This document shows positions 1 to 6,498 of a stretch of 15,773 bases of DNA, piece by piece (position 1 is the first letter of the stretch; the number at the start of each line of letters is the position of its first letter). This DNA comes from SpSt-398 sp033762195. Lineage in GTDB: Bacteria; Bacteroidota; Bacteroidia; Chitinophagales; Chitinophagaceae. Location of the stretch: positions 1 to 15,773 of the forward strand of contig JANRLV010000001.1 in NCBI GenBank assembly GCA_033762195.1. The letters are read 5' to 3'. The notes below the pieces were generated by a model. The model was given only the letters and a program-made list of their open reading frames with translations, did not search any database and was not told where the DNA came from. The translations under genes and the position numbers were made by a program.

Positions 1-3
1 AAC

Positions 4-24
4 AGCTAAAAGCTAATAGCTGTT
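4..24. repeat. Heptamer tandem repeat, copy A (upstream of trpD)
   Basis: Three 7-base units fit the consensus AGCTAAT: AGCTAAA, AGCTAAT and AGCTGTT. With the three bases before it, the element has perfect inverted 8-base arms (1-8 and 17-24) around an 8-base centre. It ends 22 bases before the trpD ATG. One frame through it reads as a short C-terminus (codons 3-23, stop TGA at 24-26) that resembles the repeat-encoded end of TrpA, so it may hold the end of the upstream gene. That last point is inference because the upstream gene is outside the window. Confidence 0.7.
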
Positions 25-46
25 GAAAAAAATAATTACGATAAAA

Positions 47-1042
47 ATGAAAAAAATCTTACAGTACCTCTTCGAACACAAATCCCTTGACCGGGCTACG
101 GCCAGGGAGGTATTGGTGAATATTGGCAAAGGGGTTTATAACGAACATGAGATCACGGCCTTTATGACCGTCTATCTCATGCGGAGTGTTACTATCGAAG
201 AATTGGAAGGATTTAGAGATGCCTTGCTGGAACTTTGCGTGCCGGTTGACCTGAATGGCCATGCCACAATAGATATTGTAGGAACCGGGGGAGATGGAAA
301 GAATACCTTCAATATTTCTACGCTAAGCTGTTTTATAGTGGCAGGCACCGGGCAGAAAGTGTCCAAACATGGAAACTATGGCGCATCCTCGGTTAGTGGG
401 GCCTCGAACGTGATGGAGCAATTGGGGTATAAATTTAAATCCGATAGCGGATCATTGAAAAAAGAAGTGGAGGAAGCCGGTATTTGTTTTTTGCATGCCC
501 CCTTATTTCACCCGGCGTTGAAAACAGTTGGCCCCATCCGGCGCAACCTGGGGATGCGTACATTTTTTAATATGCTTGGCCCACTGGTCAATCCCGCGCG
601 GCCGGCCTTTCAACTCATTGGTGTTTATAATCTGGAAATGGCGAGGATATATAACTACCTGATGCAGGGCTCAGAAATTCCATTTACCATTGTGCATACG
701 CTCGACGGCTATGATGAAATATCCCTGACGGCGGATGCCCGGGTGATCACTCCACAGGGGGAACAGGTCATGACACCGGTTGAACTGGGAAAAAGAATGG
801 TACAGGCTTCGGATATTTATGGTGGGGTATCGGTGGAAGATGCGGCCAGACTATTTATCCGTATTCTGAAAGGGGAGGGTAGCTTTGCCCAAAATGCTGT
901 TGTATTGGCCAATGCGGCCATGGCGCTGTCCTCCACCGGGAAATATGCCAATTACCAGGAGGCCTATGCTGCTGCGGTAGAGAGTCTGGATAGCGGAAAG
1001 GCATATGAAAGTCTAACGAAGTTGATCTCTTTGCAAGCCTGA
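47..1042 (+). CDS. trpD: Anthranilate phosphoribosyltransferase TrpD
   Basis: Joins anthranilate to PRPP to give phosphoribosyl-anthranilate, the second committed step of tryptophan synthesis, in the cytoplasm. The 331-residue product has the usual family length. Visible signatures are the glycine-rich PRPP loop GTGGDG (residues 79-84), NIST (89-92), KHGN (107-110), the RTFFN-LGPL-NPA segment (171-184) with the anthranilate-contacting arginine, and the acidic pair in GYDEIS (D223, E224). The ATG at 47 was chosen over a TTG at 23: the TTG lies in the upstream repeat and would add an untypical 8-residue extension. It is first in a same-strand trp run, with trpC 60 bases downstream. trpE and trpG probably precede it but are not in view. 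Identification is very secure; the exact start is slightly less so. Confidence 0.97.
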   Translation: MKKILQYLFEHKSLDRATAREVLVNIGKGVYNEHEITAFMTVYLMRSVTIEELEGFRDALLELCVPVDLNGHATIDIVGTGGDGKNTFNISTLSCFIVAGTGQKVSKHGNYGASSVSGASNVMEQLGYKFKSDSGSLKKEVEEAGICFLHAPLFHPALKTVGPIRRNLGMRTFFNMLGPLVNPARPAFQLIGVYNLEMARIYNYLMQGSEIPFTIVHTLDGYDEISLTADARVITPQGEQVMTPVELGKRMVQASDIYGGVSVEDAARLFIRILKGEGSFAQNAVVLANAAMALSSTGKYANYQEAYAAAVESLDSGKAYESLTKLISLQA

Positions 1043-1102
1043 ATTTCGCGCATCTGACGCAACGGTTATAACCGGGTAGGTTAGAGAATATAAAATAAAT
1101 AA

Positions 1103-1909
1103 ATGACGATTCTGGATACAATCATAGCAAGGAAAAAGGAAGAGGTTGCGCAACGCAAGACTGCAATATCCATTCAGGAATTGGAAAGAAGTCCGCTTTT
1201 CAACAGGGAGCGGATATCCTTATATGATTCATTGATGAAAAAAGATAGTTCTGGCATCATTGCTGAATTTAAACGTAAGTCGCCTTCAAAAGGGATCATC
1301 AATGGTGAGGCGGATGTGGTAGAGGTAACGCGAGGATACACCCGGCATGGAGCTGCTTGCCTTTCCGTTTTGACCGATGCCGATTTCTTTGGAGGTAGTT
1401 TTGATGACCTGATACAAGCCCGTGTAAATCCTATTCCGATCCTGCGAAAGGATTTTATTGTAGATGAATACCAATTGATCGAAGCCAGAAGCCTGGGCGC
1501 GGATGTGATCCTGCTGATCGCTGCCTGCTTAAGCCCGGTGGAAGTAAAGGAGCTTGCGCGACAAGCCCGTCAATTGGAATTGGAGGTTTTACTTGAATTG
1601 CATGGGGAAGATGAGCTCGGGCATGTGGGTGATGAAACCAGGATCATTGGCATAAACAACCGTGACCTAAAGACATTTTCCGTAGACCTCGACAGAAGCC
1701 TGCGGATGGCCGAACAACTTCCCAATGACGCTGTTAAAGTGGCCGAAAGCGGGATCAGTCAGGTTGAAACACTGGAATTATTCTATAAAAACGGGTTTCG
1801 TGGGTTTTTGATCGGGGAGAACTTTATGAAGGAGAATGACCCGGTTGAAGCATTTGCCCGTTTTAGCAGCGATTGGGTACAAACAAAAGAGCTAATAGCT
1901 AAAAGCTAG
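1103..1909 (+). CDS. trpC: Indole-3-glycerol phosphate synthase TrpC
   Basis: Closes the indole ring, converting carboxyphenylamino-deoxyribulose phosphate to indole-3-glycerol phosphate with loss of CO2 and water; a cytoplasmic TIM barrel. All catalytic positions known for the family are visible: E55 and K57 in IAEFKRKSPSKG, K116 in ILRKDFIVDEYQ, E165 in LLELHGED, N186 in IGINNRDL, and E215 with S216 in VAESGIS. It is 268 residues, slightly long. TrpC and TrpF are separate genes here, unlike the fused enterobacterial enzyme. The last codons (E-L-I-A-K-S) and the TAG stop come from the heptamer repeat at 1890-1938, so the C-terminal tail appears to have been rewritten by repeat sequence. The catalytic core is unaffected. 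Confidence 0.97.
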   Translation: MTILDTIIARKKEEVAQRKTAISIQELERSPLFNRERISLYDSLMKKDSSGIIAEFKRKSPSKGIINGEADVVEVTRGYTRHGAACLSVLTDADFFGGSFDDLIQARVNPIPILRKDFIVDEYQLIEARSLGADVILLIAACLSPVEVKELARQARQLELEVLLELHGEDELGHVGDETRIIGINNRDLKTFSVDLDRSLRMAEQLPNDAVKVAESGISQVETLELFYKNGFRGFLIGENFMKENDPVEAFARFSSDWVQTKELIAKS

Positions 1910-1938
1910 TGGCTAATGGCTATTAGCCATTAGCTTTT
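1890..1938. repeat. Heptamer tandem repeat, copy B (end of trpC)
   Basis: Seven consecutive 7-base units with no spacing errors fit RGCTAWT or its inverted form; examples are AGCTAAT, AGCTAAA, GGCTAAT and AGCTTTT. The first half reads in the AGCTAAT sense and the second half in the reverse-complement sense, so the array is a long inverted repeat. It overlaps the last 20 bases of trpC, including the stop codon at 1907-1909. It is the longest of the copies in this window. Confidence 0.8.
1901..1938 (+). terminator. Possible terminator or processing hairpin in the trpC-trpF gap
   Basis: Bases 1901-1917 pair with 1922-1938 across a 4-base loop (GGCT). That makes a 17-pair stem with a single G-U wobble (1909 with 1930). 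The 3' arm ends in CTTTT, but no U tract follows the stem, so this is not a classical strong terminator. The stem begins inside trpC and includes its stop codon, so a ribosome finishing trpC would block folding. It could lower expression of distal trp genes, stabilise or mark an RNA end, or have no function. Confidence 0.4.
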
Positions 1939-1996
1939 AAAGGAAAGCAGCCAGATAACGATGCTTGCGGAGTGAACACACTTAAAATGCAGCAAT

Positions 1997-2692
1997 ATGA
2001 ATGAACTCCACAAGACTGAAAACCCTTCCACAGTCCGACGCGCACCTTTTCGTGTCAAGGTATGTGGAATGACCCTTCCGGAACAGGTCAATGGCCTGGA
2101 AGAGATGGGGGTGGAACTTGCGGGTTTTATCTTTTATCCCAAGTCGCCCCGCTATGTGCGAAACAAGATATCGCCCGAGAAAATGAAAAAGACGGGGGGC
2201 AGGATCGGAAAGGTAGGGGTTTTTGTCAATGAGGATTATGAAACCTTGTTACGAACGGTGGAAGAATACCGTCTGGATATGGTGCAATTGCATGGTGATG
2301 AGTCGGAGCGATTTTGTGAAAAGGTGGCAAACTATGTAACAGTGGTTAAAGCTTTCCGGTTGGGTAATAACGACCCCATTGAATGGATGGTCAGGGCCTA
2401 TGATGAATGTTGCGACATGTATATGTTTGATACACTGGGGGCAGGATATGGGGGTACAGGCAAGAAATTTGACTGGGGTTTACTGGCCGATAAACAGATC
2501 GACAAGATCTTTTTTCTAAGCGGGGGGATCGAACCCGGGGATGAAGAAAAATTAAAAGAATTTGCTGCTGGTCCACAAGGCAAAAAGCTATTCGCTGTGG
2601 ACATCAACAGTAAATTCGAGATCAGTGCCGGAGTAAAGAATATGGAAAAAATAAGTTCATTTATTAATAATCTGAGAGATGGTAACGTATAA
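1997..2692 (+). CDS. trpF: Phosphoribosylanthranilate isomerase TrpF
   Basis: Performs the Amadori rearrangement of phosphoribosyl-anthranilate to the TrpC substrate; a cytoplasmic TIM barrel. Landmarks in the 231-residue product are KVCGMT with the general-base cysteine C23, GFIFYPKSPRYV (43-54), VGVFVN (73-78), VQLHGDE (96-102), the general-acid aspartate D145 in FDTLG followed by YGGTGKKFDW, and the phosphate-binding LSGGI (about 173-177). About 20 residues precede KVCG, where most family members start within a few residues of it. No closer in-frame ATG is apparent, so the N-terminus is extended. An 87-base gap with the copy B hairpin separates it from trpC. Its end overlaps the trpB start by 14 bases, suggesting translational coupling. 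Confidence 0.96.
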   Translation: MNELHKTENPSTVRRAPFRVKVCGMTLPEQVNGLEEMGVELAGFIFYPKSPRYVRNKISPEKMKKTGGRIGKVGVFVNEDYETLLRTVEEYRLDMVQLHGDESERFCEKVANYVTVVKAFRLGNNDPIEWMVRAYDECCDMYMFDTLGAGYGGTGKKFDWGLLADKQIDKIFFLSGGIEPGDEEKLKEFAAGPQGKKLFAVDINSKFEISAGVKNMEKISSFINNLRDGNV

Positions 2693-3866
2693 ACAGCCAA
2701 CGGAACAAGGGTATTATGGCAAATTTGGCGGGGCTTATATACCGGAGATGCTTCATCGCAACGTGGAGGAGCTGAGAGAGCGGTACCTGAGCATTATGGG
2801 TGAAGCGGATTTTCAACACGAATTTCAGGCACTCTTGCGTGACTATGTGGGAAGACCCACGCCATTATATCTGGCAGAACGATTAAGCGCTCATTTCGGG
2901 GCACAAATTTATCTCAAGCGCGAAGACCTTTGCCATACAGGCGCGCATAAGATCAATAATACCATTGGGCAAATATTACTGGCGCAACGTTTAGGGAAAA
3001 AACGCATCATCGCTGAAACAGGGGCCGGGCAGCATGGGGTGGCAACCGCAACGGTATGTGCCCTTAAAGGAATAGAGTGTATTGTGTATATGGGGGAGAA
3101 AGATATCGAAAGACAGGCCCCGAATGTGGCCAGAATGAAAATGCTCGGTGCTACTGTGATTCCAGCTACTTCCGGAAGTAAGACCCTGAAGGATGCGACC
3201 AATGAAGCCATCCGGGATTGGATCAATCACCCCGATGATACACATTACATAATTGGCAGTGTGGTAGGGCCGCACCCCTATCCGGATATGGTGTCCCGGT
3301 TTCAAAGTGTGATCAGTGAGGAGATCCGAAAGCAATTAAAAGAAAAGACCGGCAATGAACTGCCTTCTCATGTGATGGCCTGTGTAGGCGGGGGAAGCAA
3401 TGCTGCCGGGGCCTTTTATCATTTTCTGGAAGAAGCTTCCGTGAACCTGATCGCCGTGGAAGCTGCTGGACTGGGTGTACAATCCGGACATACGGCTGCT
3501 ACCACCCAATTGGGTACGATGGGTATCCTGCATGGGAGTAAAAGCCTCGTGATGCAAACAACCGATGGGCAGGTAGTAGAGCCTCATAGTATCTCAGCCG
3601 GACTGGATTACCCGGGAATCGGACCCCTGCATGCGCATCTGTTTGATTCCGGACGGGCAATCTTTTTATCAGCCACGGACGAAGAGGCCCTCGCAGCCGC
3701 TCTTCAACTGGCCAGACTTGAAGGCATTATCCCGGCACTCGAAACAGCACATGCCTTGTCTGCCTTAGGCCAGGTAAAATGGAATAAATCGGATGTAGTA
3801 GTGATTTGCCTGAGTGGAAGAGGGGATAAGGATCTGGGAACCTATATGGCACATGGGCTGGGTTAA
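2679..3866 (+). CDS. trpB: Tryptophan synthase beta chain TrpB
   Basis: PLP-dependent enzyme that joins indole and serine to give tryptophan, working as the beta subunit of an alpha2-beta2 complex with TrpA. The 395-residue length is typical. Visible are the PLP-lysine motif HTGAHKINNTIGQ with K91, the catalytic glutamate E113 in AETGAGQHG, the phosphate-binding GGGSNAAG, and the C-terminal CLSGRGDKD with the serine that contacts the PLP ring nitrogen. The sequence resembles the classical TrpB1 type, which pairs with TrpA, and trpA is nearby. The ATG at 2679 lies inside the end of trpF (14-base overlap). The gene is complete with no missing active-site residue. Confidence 0.98.
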   Translation: MVTYKQPTEQGYYGKFGGAYIPEMLHRNVEELRERYLSIMGEADFQHEFQALLRDYVGRPTPLYLAERLSAHFGAQIYLKREDLCHTGAHKINNTIGQILLAQRLGKKRIIAETGAGQHGVATATVCALKGIECIVYMGEKDIERQAPNVARMKMLGATVIPATSGSKTLKDATNEAIRDWINHPDDTHYIIGSVVGPHPYPDMVSRFQSVISEEIRKQLKEKTGNELPSHVMACVGGGSNAAGAFYHFLEEASVNLIAVEAAGLGVQSGHTAATTQLGTMGILHGSKSLVMQTTDGQVVEPHSISAGLDYPGIGPLHAHLFDSGRAIFLSATDEEALAAALQLARLEGIIPALETAHALSALGQVKWNKSDVVVICLSGRGDKDLGTYMAHGLG

Positions 3867-3907
3867 CCATGGAAGAGCAATGATACAGACTTTTTAAACA
3901 CTAACGT

Positions 3908-4270
3908 ATGAAATACATTCTCGTTCTTTTATTGTTTGGGGTGTTGAGTTGTGAAACCAAACCCTATACCAAGCATGAATTGAAATTCTCCAGAGTAAAA
4001 GAAGATTGTCAGGGGATGAGTGCTGCCTTTAAAATGAATTCAAACCTCAATGGGGAGCGGTATGAATTTCAGCGTTGTCTGGATACCGATTTTAACGAGG
4101 GTCAATTAGCCTCCATTCGCCAGGGGGATACGGTTATCTTGAAATTTACCCGTACACCTGGTAAACAGCAAGCCCTTTTTGATCTTATTGTGGATGTAGA
4201 CAGCTACCCCCGTTATAATTTTCTCACCATTGATGGGGAGACCTTTACCATCATACCTACCACCAATTGA
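3908..4270 (+). CDS. Small predicted lipoprotein of unknown function within the trp cluster
   Basis: The 120-residue product is not recognised. It starts with a short basic N-terminus and a hydrophobic stretch (residues 3-14) ending in VLSC, a plausible lipobox with C15 as the lipidated cysteine. The mature part would be about 106 residues, polar, with beta-like stretches such as DTVILKFTR and FLTIDGETFTIIP, and two more cysteines, C37 and C60 by my count. It would be anchored on the periplasmic side or outer membrane, unlike its cytoplasmic neighbours. It sits 41 bases after trpB and 12 bases before trpA on the same strand, so it is probably co-transcribed. No promoter-like box was seen before it. 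Nothing in the sequence links it to tryptophan; it may be a hitch-hiker. The gene call is good, the function unknown. Confidence 0.8.
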   Translation: MKYILVLLLFGVLSCETKPYTKHELKFSRVKEDCQGMSAAFKMNSNLNGERYEFQRCLDTDFNEGQLASIRQGDTVILKFTRTPGKQQALFDLIVDVDSYPRYNFLTIDGETFTIIPTTN

Positions 4271-4282
4271 TAAGCCGACGCT

Positions 4283-5083
4283 ATGAGCCGATTAGATGCA
4301 TTATTTAAGCGAAAGAAAAAAAAGGTGCTCAATGTCTATTGCACGGCAGGCTTCCCGCAACGCGACAGCACCCTCGAAGTAATACGATCCTTACATACAT
4401 CAGGGGTAGACCTGGTGGAATTGGGTATGCCCTATAGCGATCCACTGGCCGATGGGCCCGTCATACAGCAAAGTAGTGCCAGGGCCTTAGCCAATGGAAT
4501 GACGATTCAGTTATTATTCGAACAGTTACAAGTATTGCGACGCTCTCCTAACCAGGGAGGTATTGGAAATGAAATGCCAGTAGTGTTGATGGGGTATATG
4601 AATCCGGTGCTTCAATATGGGTTTGAACGTTTTTGTGCCGATGCCGCTGCCGTAGGAATTGATGGCCTCATTCTTCCTGACCTTCCCGCCTTTGAATACA
4701 AAGCGGAATATGGGCCCGTGATCAAAAAGTATGGGCTTGATTTTATATTCCTGGTAACACCGGAAACAAGTGAGGAAAGGATCCGGGAACTGGATGAACT
4801 GAGCAGCGGTTTCCTGTACGCCGTATCTTCTTCTTCCACGACCGGCTCAGATAAGGAGATGTCGCCGGTGGAAGATTATCTGGCACGATTGAATAAAATG
4901 TCGTTGAAAAATCCCATTCTGGTAGGTTTTGGGATAAAGGACAAAGCGAGTTTTGAACGCGCTGCCAGCCATGCGGCAGGGGCTATTATTGGCACGGCCT
5001 ATATTCAACAGATTGAGAAAGGGGTAAAAGAAGCCGAAAAGTTTATTGGAAGTATTCTGGACCTAAAAGCTAATAGCTTTTAG
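4283..5083 (+). CDS. trpA: Tryptophan synthase alpha chain TrpA
   Basis: Splits indole-3-glycerol phosphate into indole and glyceraldehyde 3-phosphate; the indole passes through a tunnel to TrpB. The 266-residue length is normal. Both catalytic acids are visible: E46 in DLVELGMPYSDP and D57 in PLADGPVIQ. Also seen are the MGYMNPV strand, GLILPDLP, a serine-rich active-site loop (AVSSSSTTG) in place of the common VSRAGVTG, and GFGIKD near the phosphate site. A small glycine-rich insertion (RRSPNQGGIGNEMPV) precedes the MGYMNP strand. The last six sense codons (L-K-A-N-S-F) and the TAG stop coincide exactly with the palindrome 5063-5083 of heptamer repeat copy C, so the C-terminus has been supplied by the repeat. 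It is the last gene of the trp run. Confidence 0.97.
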   Translation: MSRLDALFKRKKKKVLNVYCTAGFPQRDSTLEVIRSLHTSGVDLVELGMPYSDPLADGPVIQQSSARALANGMTIQLLFEQLQVLRRSPNQGGIGNEMPVVLMGYMNPVLQYGFERFCADAAAVGIDGLILPDLPAFEYKAEYGPVIKKYGLDFIFLVTPETSEERIRELDELSSGFLYAVSSSSTTGSDKEMSPVEDYLARLNKMSLKNPILVGFGIKDKASFERAASHAAGAIIGTAYIQQIEKGVKEAEKFIGSILDLKANSF

Positions 5084-5088
5084 CTTTA
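5061..5088. repeat. Heptamer tandem repeat, copy C (end of trpA)
   Basis: Four 7-base units are in register: a first, mismatched unit ACCTAAA, then AGCTAAT, AGCTTTT and AGCTTTA. The units match those in copies A and B. The trpA stop codon (5081-5083) lies inside. The element occupies most of the space between trpA and the converging tRNA gene. Confidence 0.75.
5063..5083. terminator. Palindromic hairpin between convergent trpA and tRNA-Gly
   Basis: Perfect 10-base inverted arms (5063-5072 and 5074-5083) surround one central base. As RNA this makes a stem of about nine pairs with a 3-base loop. An A run lies in the left arm and a T run in the right arm, a layout that can work as a terminator in both directions. 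It stands exactly between two converging genes, where a bidirectional terminator would be expected. The stem is AU-rich, so function is only plausible. Confidence 0.45.
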
Positions 5089-5095
5089 AATTGAG

Positions 5096-5168
5096 AGCGG
5101 AAGACCGGACTCGAACCGGCTACCTACAGCTTGGGAAGCTGTCGCTCTACCAGGTGAGCTACTTCCGC
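5096..5168 (-). tRNA. tRNA-Gly (anticodon CCC)
   Basis: The minus strand folds as a complete 73-base cloverleaf. The acceptor stem GCGGAAG pairs with CTTCCGC, the D stem is GCTC/GAGC, and the anticodon stem ACAGC/GCTGT holds the loop TTCCCAA. The variable loop is AGGTA, and the T arm is GCCGG, TTCGAGT, CCGGT with one G-T pair. The anticodon CCC reads GGG glycine codons. The discriminator base is T, as in other glycine tRNAs. CCA is not encoded and must be added after transcription. The gene faces trpA, is divergent from hisH, and lies antisense to any transcript running from trpA into hisH. Confidence 0.96.
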
Positions 5169-5177
5169 TTAGGGCTA

Positions 5178-5185
5178 CAAAAATA
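5178..5185 (-). promoter_or_regulatory. Bacteroidota -7 box of the tRNA-Gly promoter
   Basis: The minus strand reads TATTTTTG, an exact match to TAnnTTTG, 9 bases upstream of the mature tRNA 5' end. The expected spacing puts the -33 region inside the first codons of hisH, on the opposite strand. No clear TTG is seen there, so only the -7 half is supported. Confidence 0.5.
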
Positions 5186-5189
5186 GGAC

Positions 5190-5783
5190 ATGAATTTAGT
5201 AATTATAAAATATAACGCGGGAAATATCCGGAGTGTACTTTTTGCTTTGGAGCGGATCGGTGTGCAAGCGGTGGTAACCGATGAACCCGATCTGATCCGG
5301 CAGGCCGACAAGGTCATTTTCCCGGGGGTTGGTGAGGCCAGTTCAGCCATGCGTTACCTGAAAGAAAGGGGGCTTGACCAACTGATCTCCGGGCTTAAGC
5401 AACCTGTGTTGGGAATCTGTCTGGGTATGCAACTCATGTGCCGGTATTCGGAAGAAAACGATACACCCTGTCTGGGAATTTTTGAAGAGACTGTAAAAAG
5501 ATTTGCGCCCTCAACAGATCAACCCCTCAAGATACCTCAGATGGGATGGAATAAGATTTATGGGTTAAAGACTGGTTTGTTTGATCGAGTAAAAGAACAG
5601 TCCTATTGCTATTTTGTACATGGATATTATGCCGACCTGGGCGAACATACCATTGCCACGACTGATTATGTTACCCCATACAGTTCGGCGCTGTCCAGGG
5701 ATAATTTTTACGGAGTACAATTTCATCCGGAAAAGAGCGCGGAAGTTGGGGAACTCATTTTAAAGAATTTTATAGCCTTATAG
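5190..5783 (+). CDS. hisH: Imidazole glycerol phosphate synthase, glutaminase subunit HisH
   Basis: Class I glutamine amidotransferase that releases ammonia from glutamine and channels it to HisF to build the imidazole ring. The 197-residue product has normal length. The catalytic triad is visible: nucleophile C77 in GICLGMQL, with H179 and E181 in FHPEKS. The PGVGEASSAM segment (45-54) forms the usual oxyanion and P-loop region. The start ATG lies 21 bases from the 5' end of the divergent tRNA-Gly gene. Its first codons overlap the predicted tRNA promoter region. No TAnnTTTG box is seen just upstream on this strand, so hisH may depend on read-through from the trp genes or on a promoter I cannot see. 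hisA follows after one base. Confidence 0.97.
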   Translation: MNLVIIKYNAGNIRSVLFALERIGVQAVVTDEPDLIRQADKVIFPGVGEASSAMRYLKERGLDQLISGLKQPVLGICLGMQLMCRYSEENDTPCLGIFEETVKRFAPSTDQPLKIPQMGWNKIYGLKTGLFDRVKEQSYCYFVHGYYADLGEHTIATTDYVTPYSSALSRDNFYGVQFHPEKSAEVGELILKNFIAL

Positions 5784-5784
5784 C

Positions 5785-6498
5785 ATGGAGATCATACCTG
5801 CCATTGACATCATTGAAGGGAAATGTGTCCGGTTAACGGAGGGGGATTATGCGCAAAAAAAAGTGTACAATGAAAACCCGTTGGAAGTAGCGCTTCGTTT
5901 TGAAGATGCCGGGCTCACACGGTTGCACCTGGTGGACCTGGATGGGGCTAAGGCGGGAGCCGTGAAGAACTGGAAAGTATTGGAGCAATTGGCCGGAAAG
6001 ACAAGGCTTCAAATTGATTTTGGCGGAGGATTGAAAAAGGAGGAAGATGTACGGATCGTTTTCAATTCAGGTGCGCAATGGGCCACGGTGGGAAGCCTGG
6101 CTGTTAAAGGCGAGGATATTTTCACGGGTTGGTTATCCCAGTTTGGTGCCGATAAATTTTTATTGGGTGCGGATGTGAAGAATGAAAAAATTGCGATCGG
6201 AGGATGGTTGGAAACTACAGATATCTGGGTGTATGACCTGATTGAAAAATATACGCAGAAAGGCATCACTCATTTGTTCTGTACAGATGTAAGTAAAGAT
6301 GGACGATTGGAAGGACCTGCCATTGGTCTGTATAAAAATATCGTATCAAAATTTCCGTCGCTGTATTTTATCGCCAGTGGTGGCGTGAGTTCCCTGACCG
6401 ATCTGGAGGCCCTGCAGGAAGCAGGTTGCCGGGCAGCGATTGTTGGGAAAGCGATCTATGAAAACCGGATCACACTGGATGACCTAAAACGATTTTAA
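5785..6498 (+). CDS. hisA: ProFAR isomerase HisA (phosphoribosyl-formimino-AICAR-P isomerase)
   Basis: Catalyses the Amadori isomerisation of ProFAR to PRFAR, the substrate of HisH/HisF; a cytoplasmic half-barrel-duplicated TIM barrel. The 237-residue product carries the two catalytic aspartates, D8 in IPAIDIIEGKCVRL and D130 in LLGADVK. The two phosphate-binding glycine loops are DFGGGL (78-83) and ASGGVSSL near the C-terminus. TDVSKDGRLEGP lies at 168-178. A separate trpF is present in the window, so there is no reason to propose a dual-function PriA. hisH ends one base before this start, and the stop TAA overlaps the hisF start by one base (TAATG), so the three genes look tightly coupled. 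Confidence 0.97.
   Translation: MEIIPAIDIIEGKCVRLTEGDYAQKKVYNENPLEVALRFEDAGLTRLHLVDLDGAKAGAVKNWKVLEQLAGKTRLQIDFGGGLKKEEDVRIVFNSGAQWATVGSLAVKGEDIFTGWLSQFGADKFLLGADVKNEKIAIGGWLETTDIWVYDLIEKYTQKGITHLFCTDVSKDGRLEGPAIGLYKNIVSKFPSLYFIASGGVSSLTDLEALQEAGCRAAIVGKAIYENRITLDDLKRF

Noticed and set aside
23..46. Upstream TTG start for trpD giving eight extra residues
   Set aside because: The TTG lies in the heptamer repeat and the extension has no family support. The ATG at 47 gives the normal length and N-terminus.
102..116. A 15-base string (CCAGGGAGGTATTGG) shared by trpD and trpA (4552-4566)
   Set aside because: It lies in coding sequence in different frames and at unrelated protein positions. One such match in a window of this size is not surprising by chance.
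1910..1996. Classical tryptophan leader-peptide attenuator in the trpC-trpF gap
   Set aside because: There is a strong hairpin, but no leader peptide with tandem Trp codons, no U tract and no alternative antiterminator pairing that I can find.
1987..2004. Five-codon mini-ORF (M-Q-Q-Y-E) overlapping the trpF start
   Set aside because: Too short to support, with no Trp codons and no conserved leader features.
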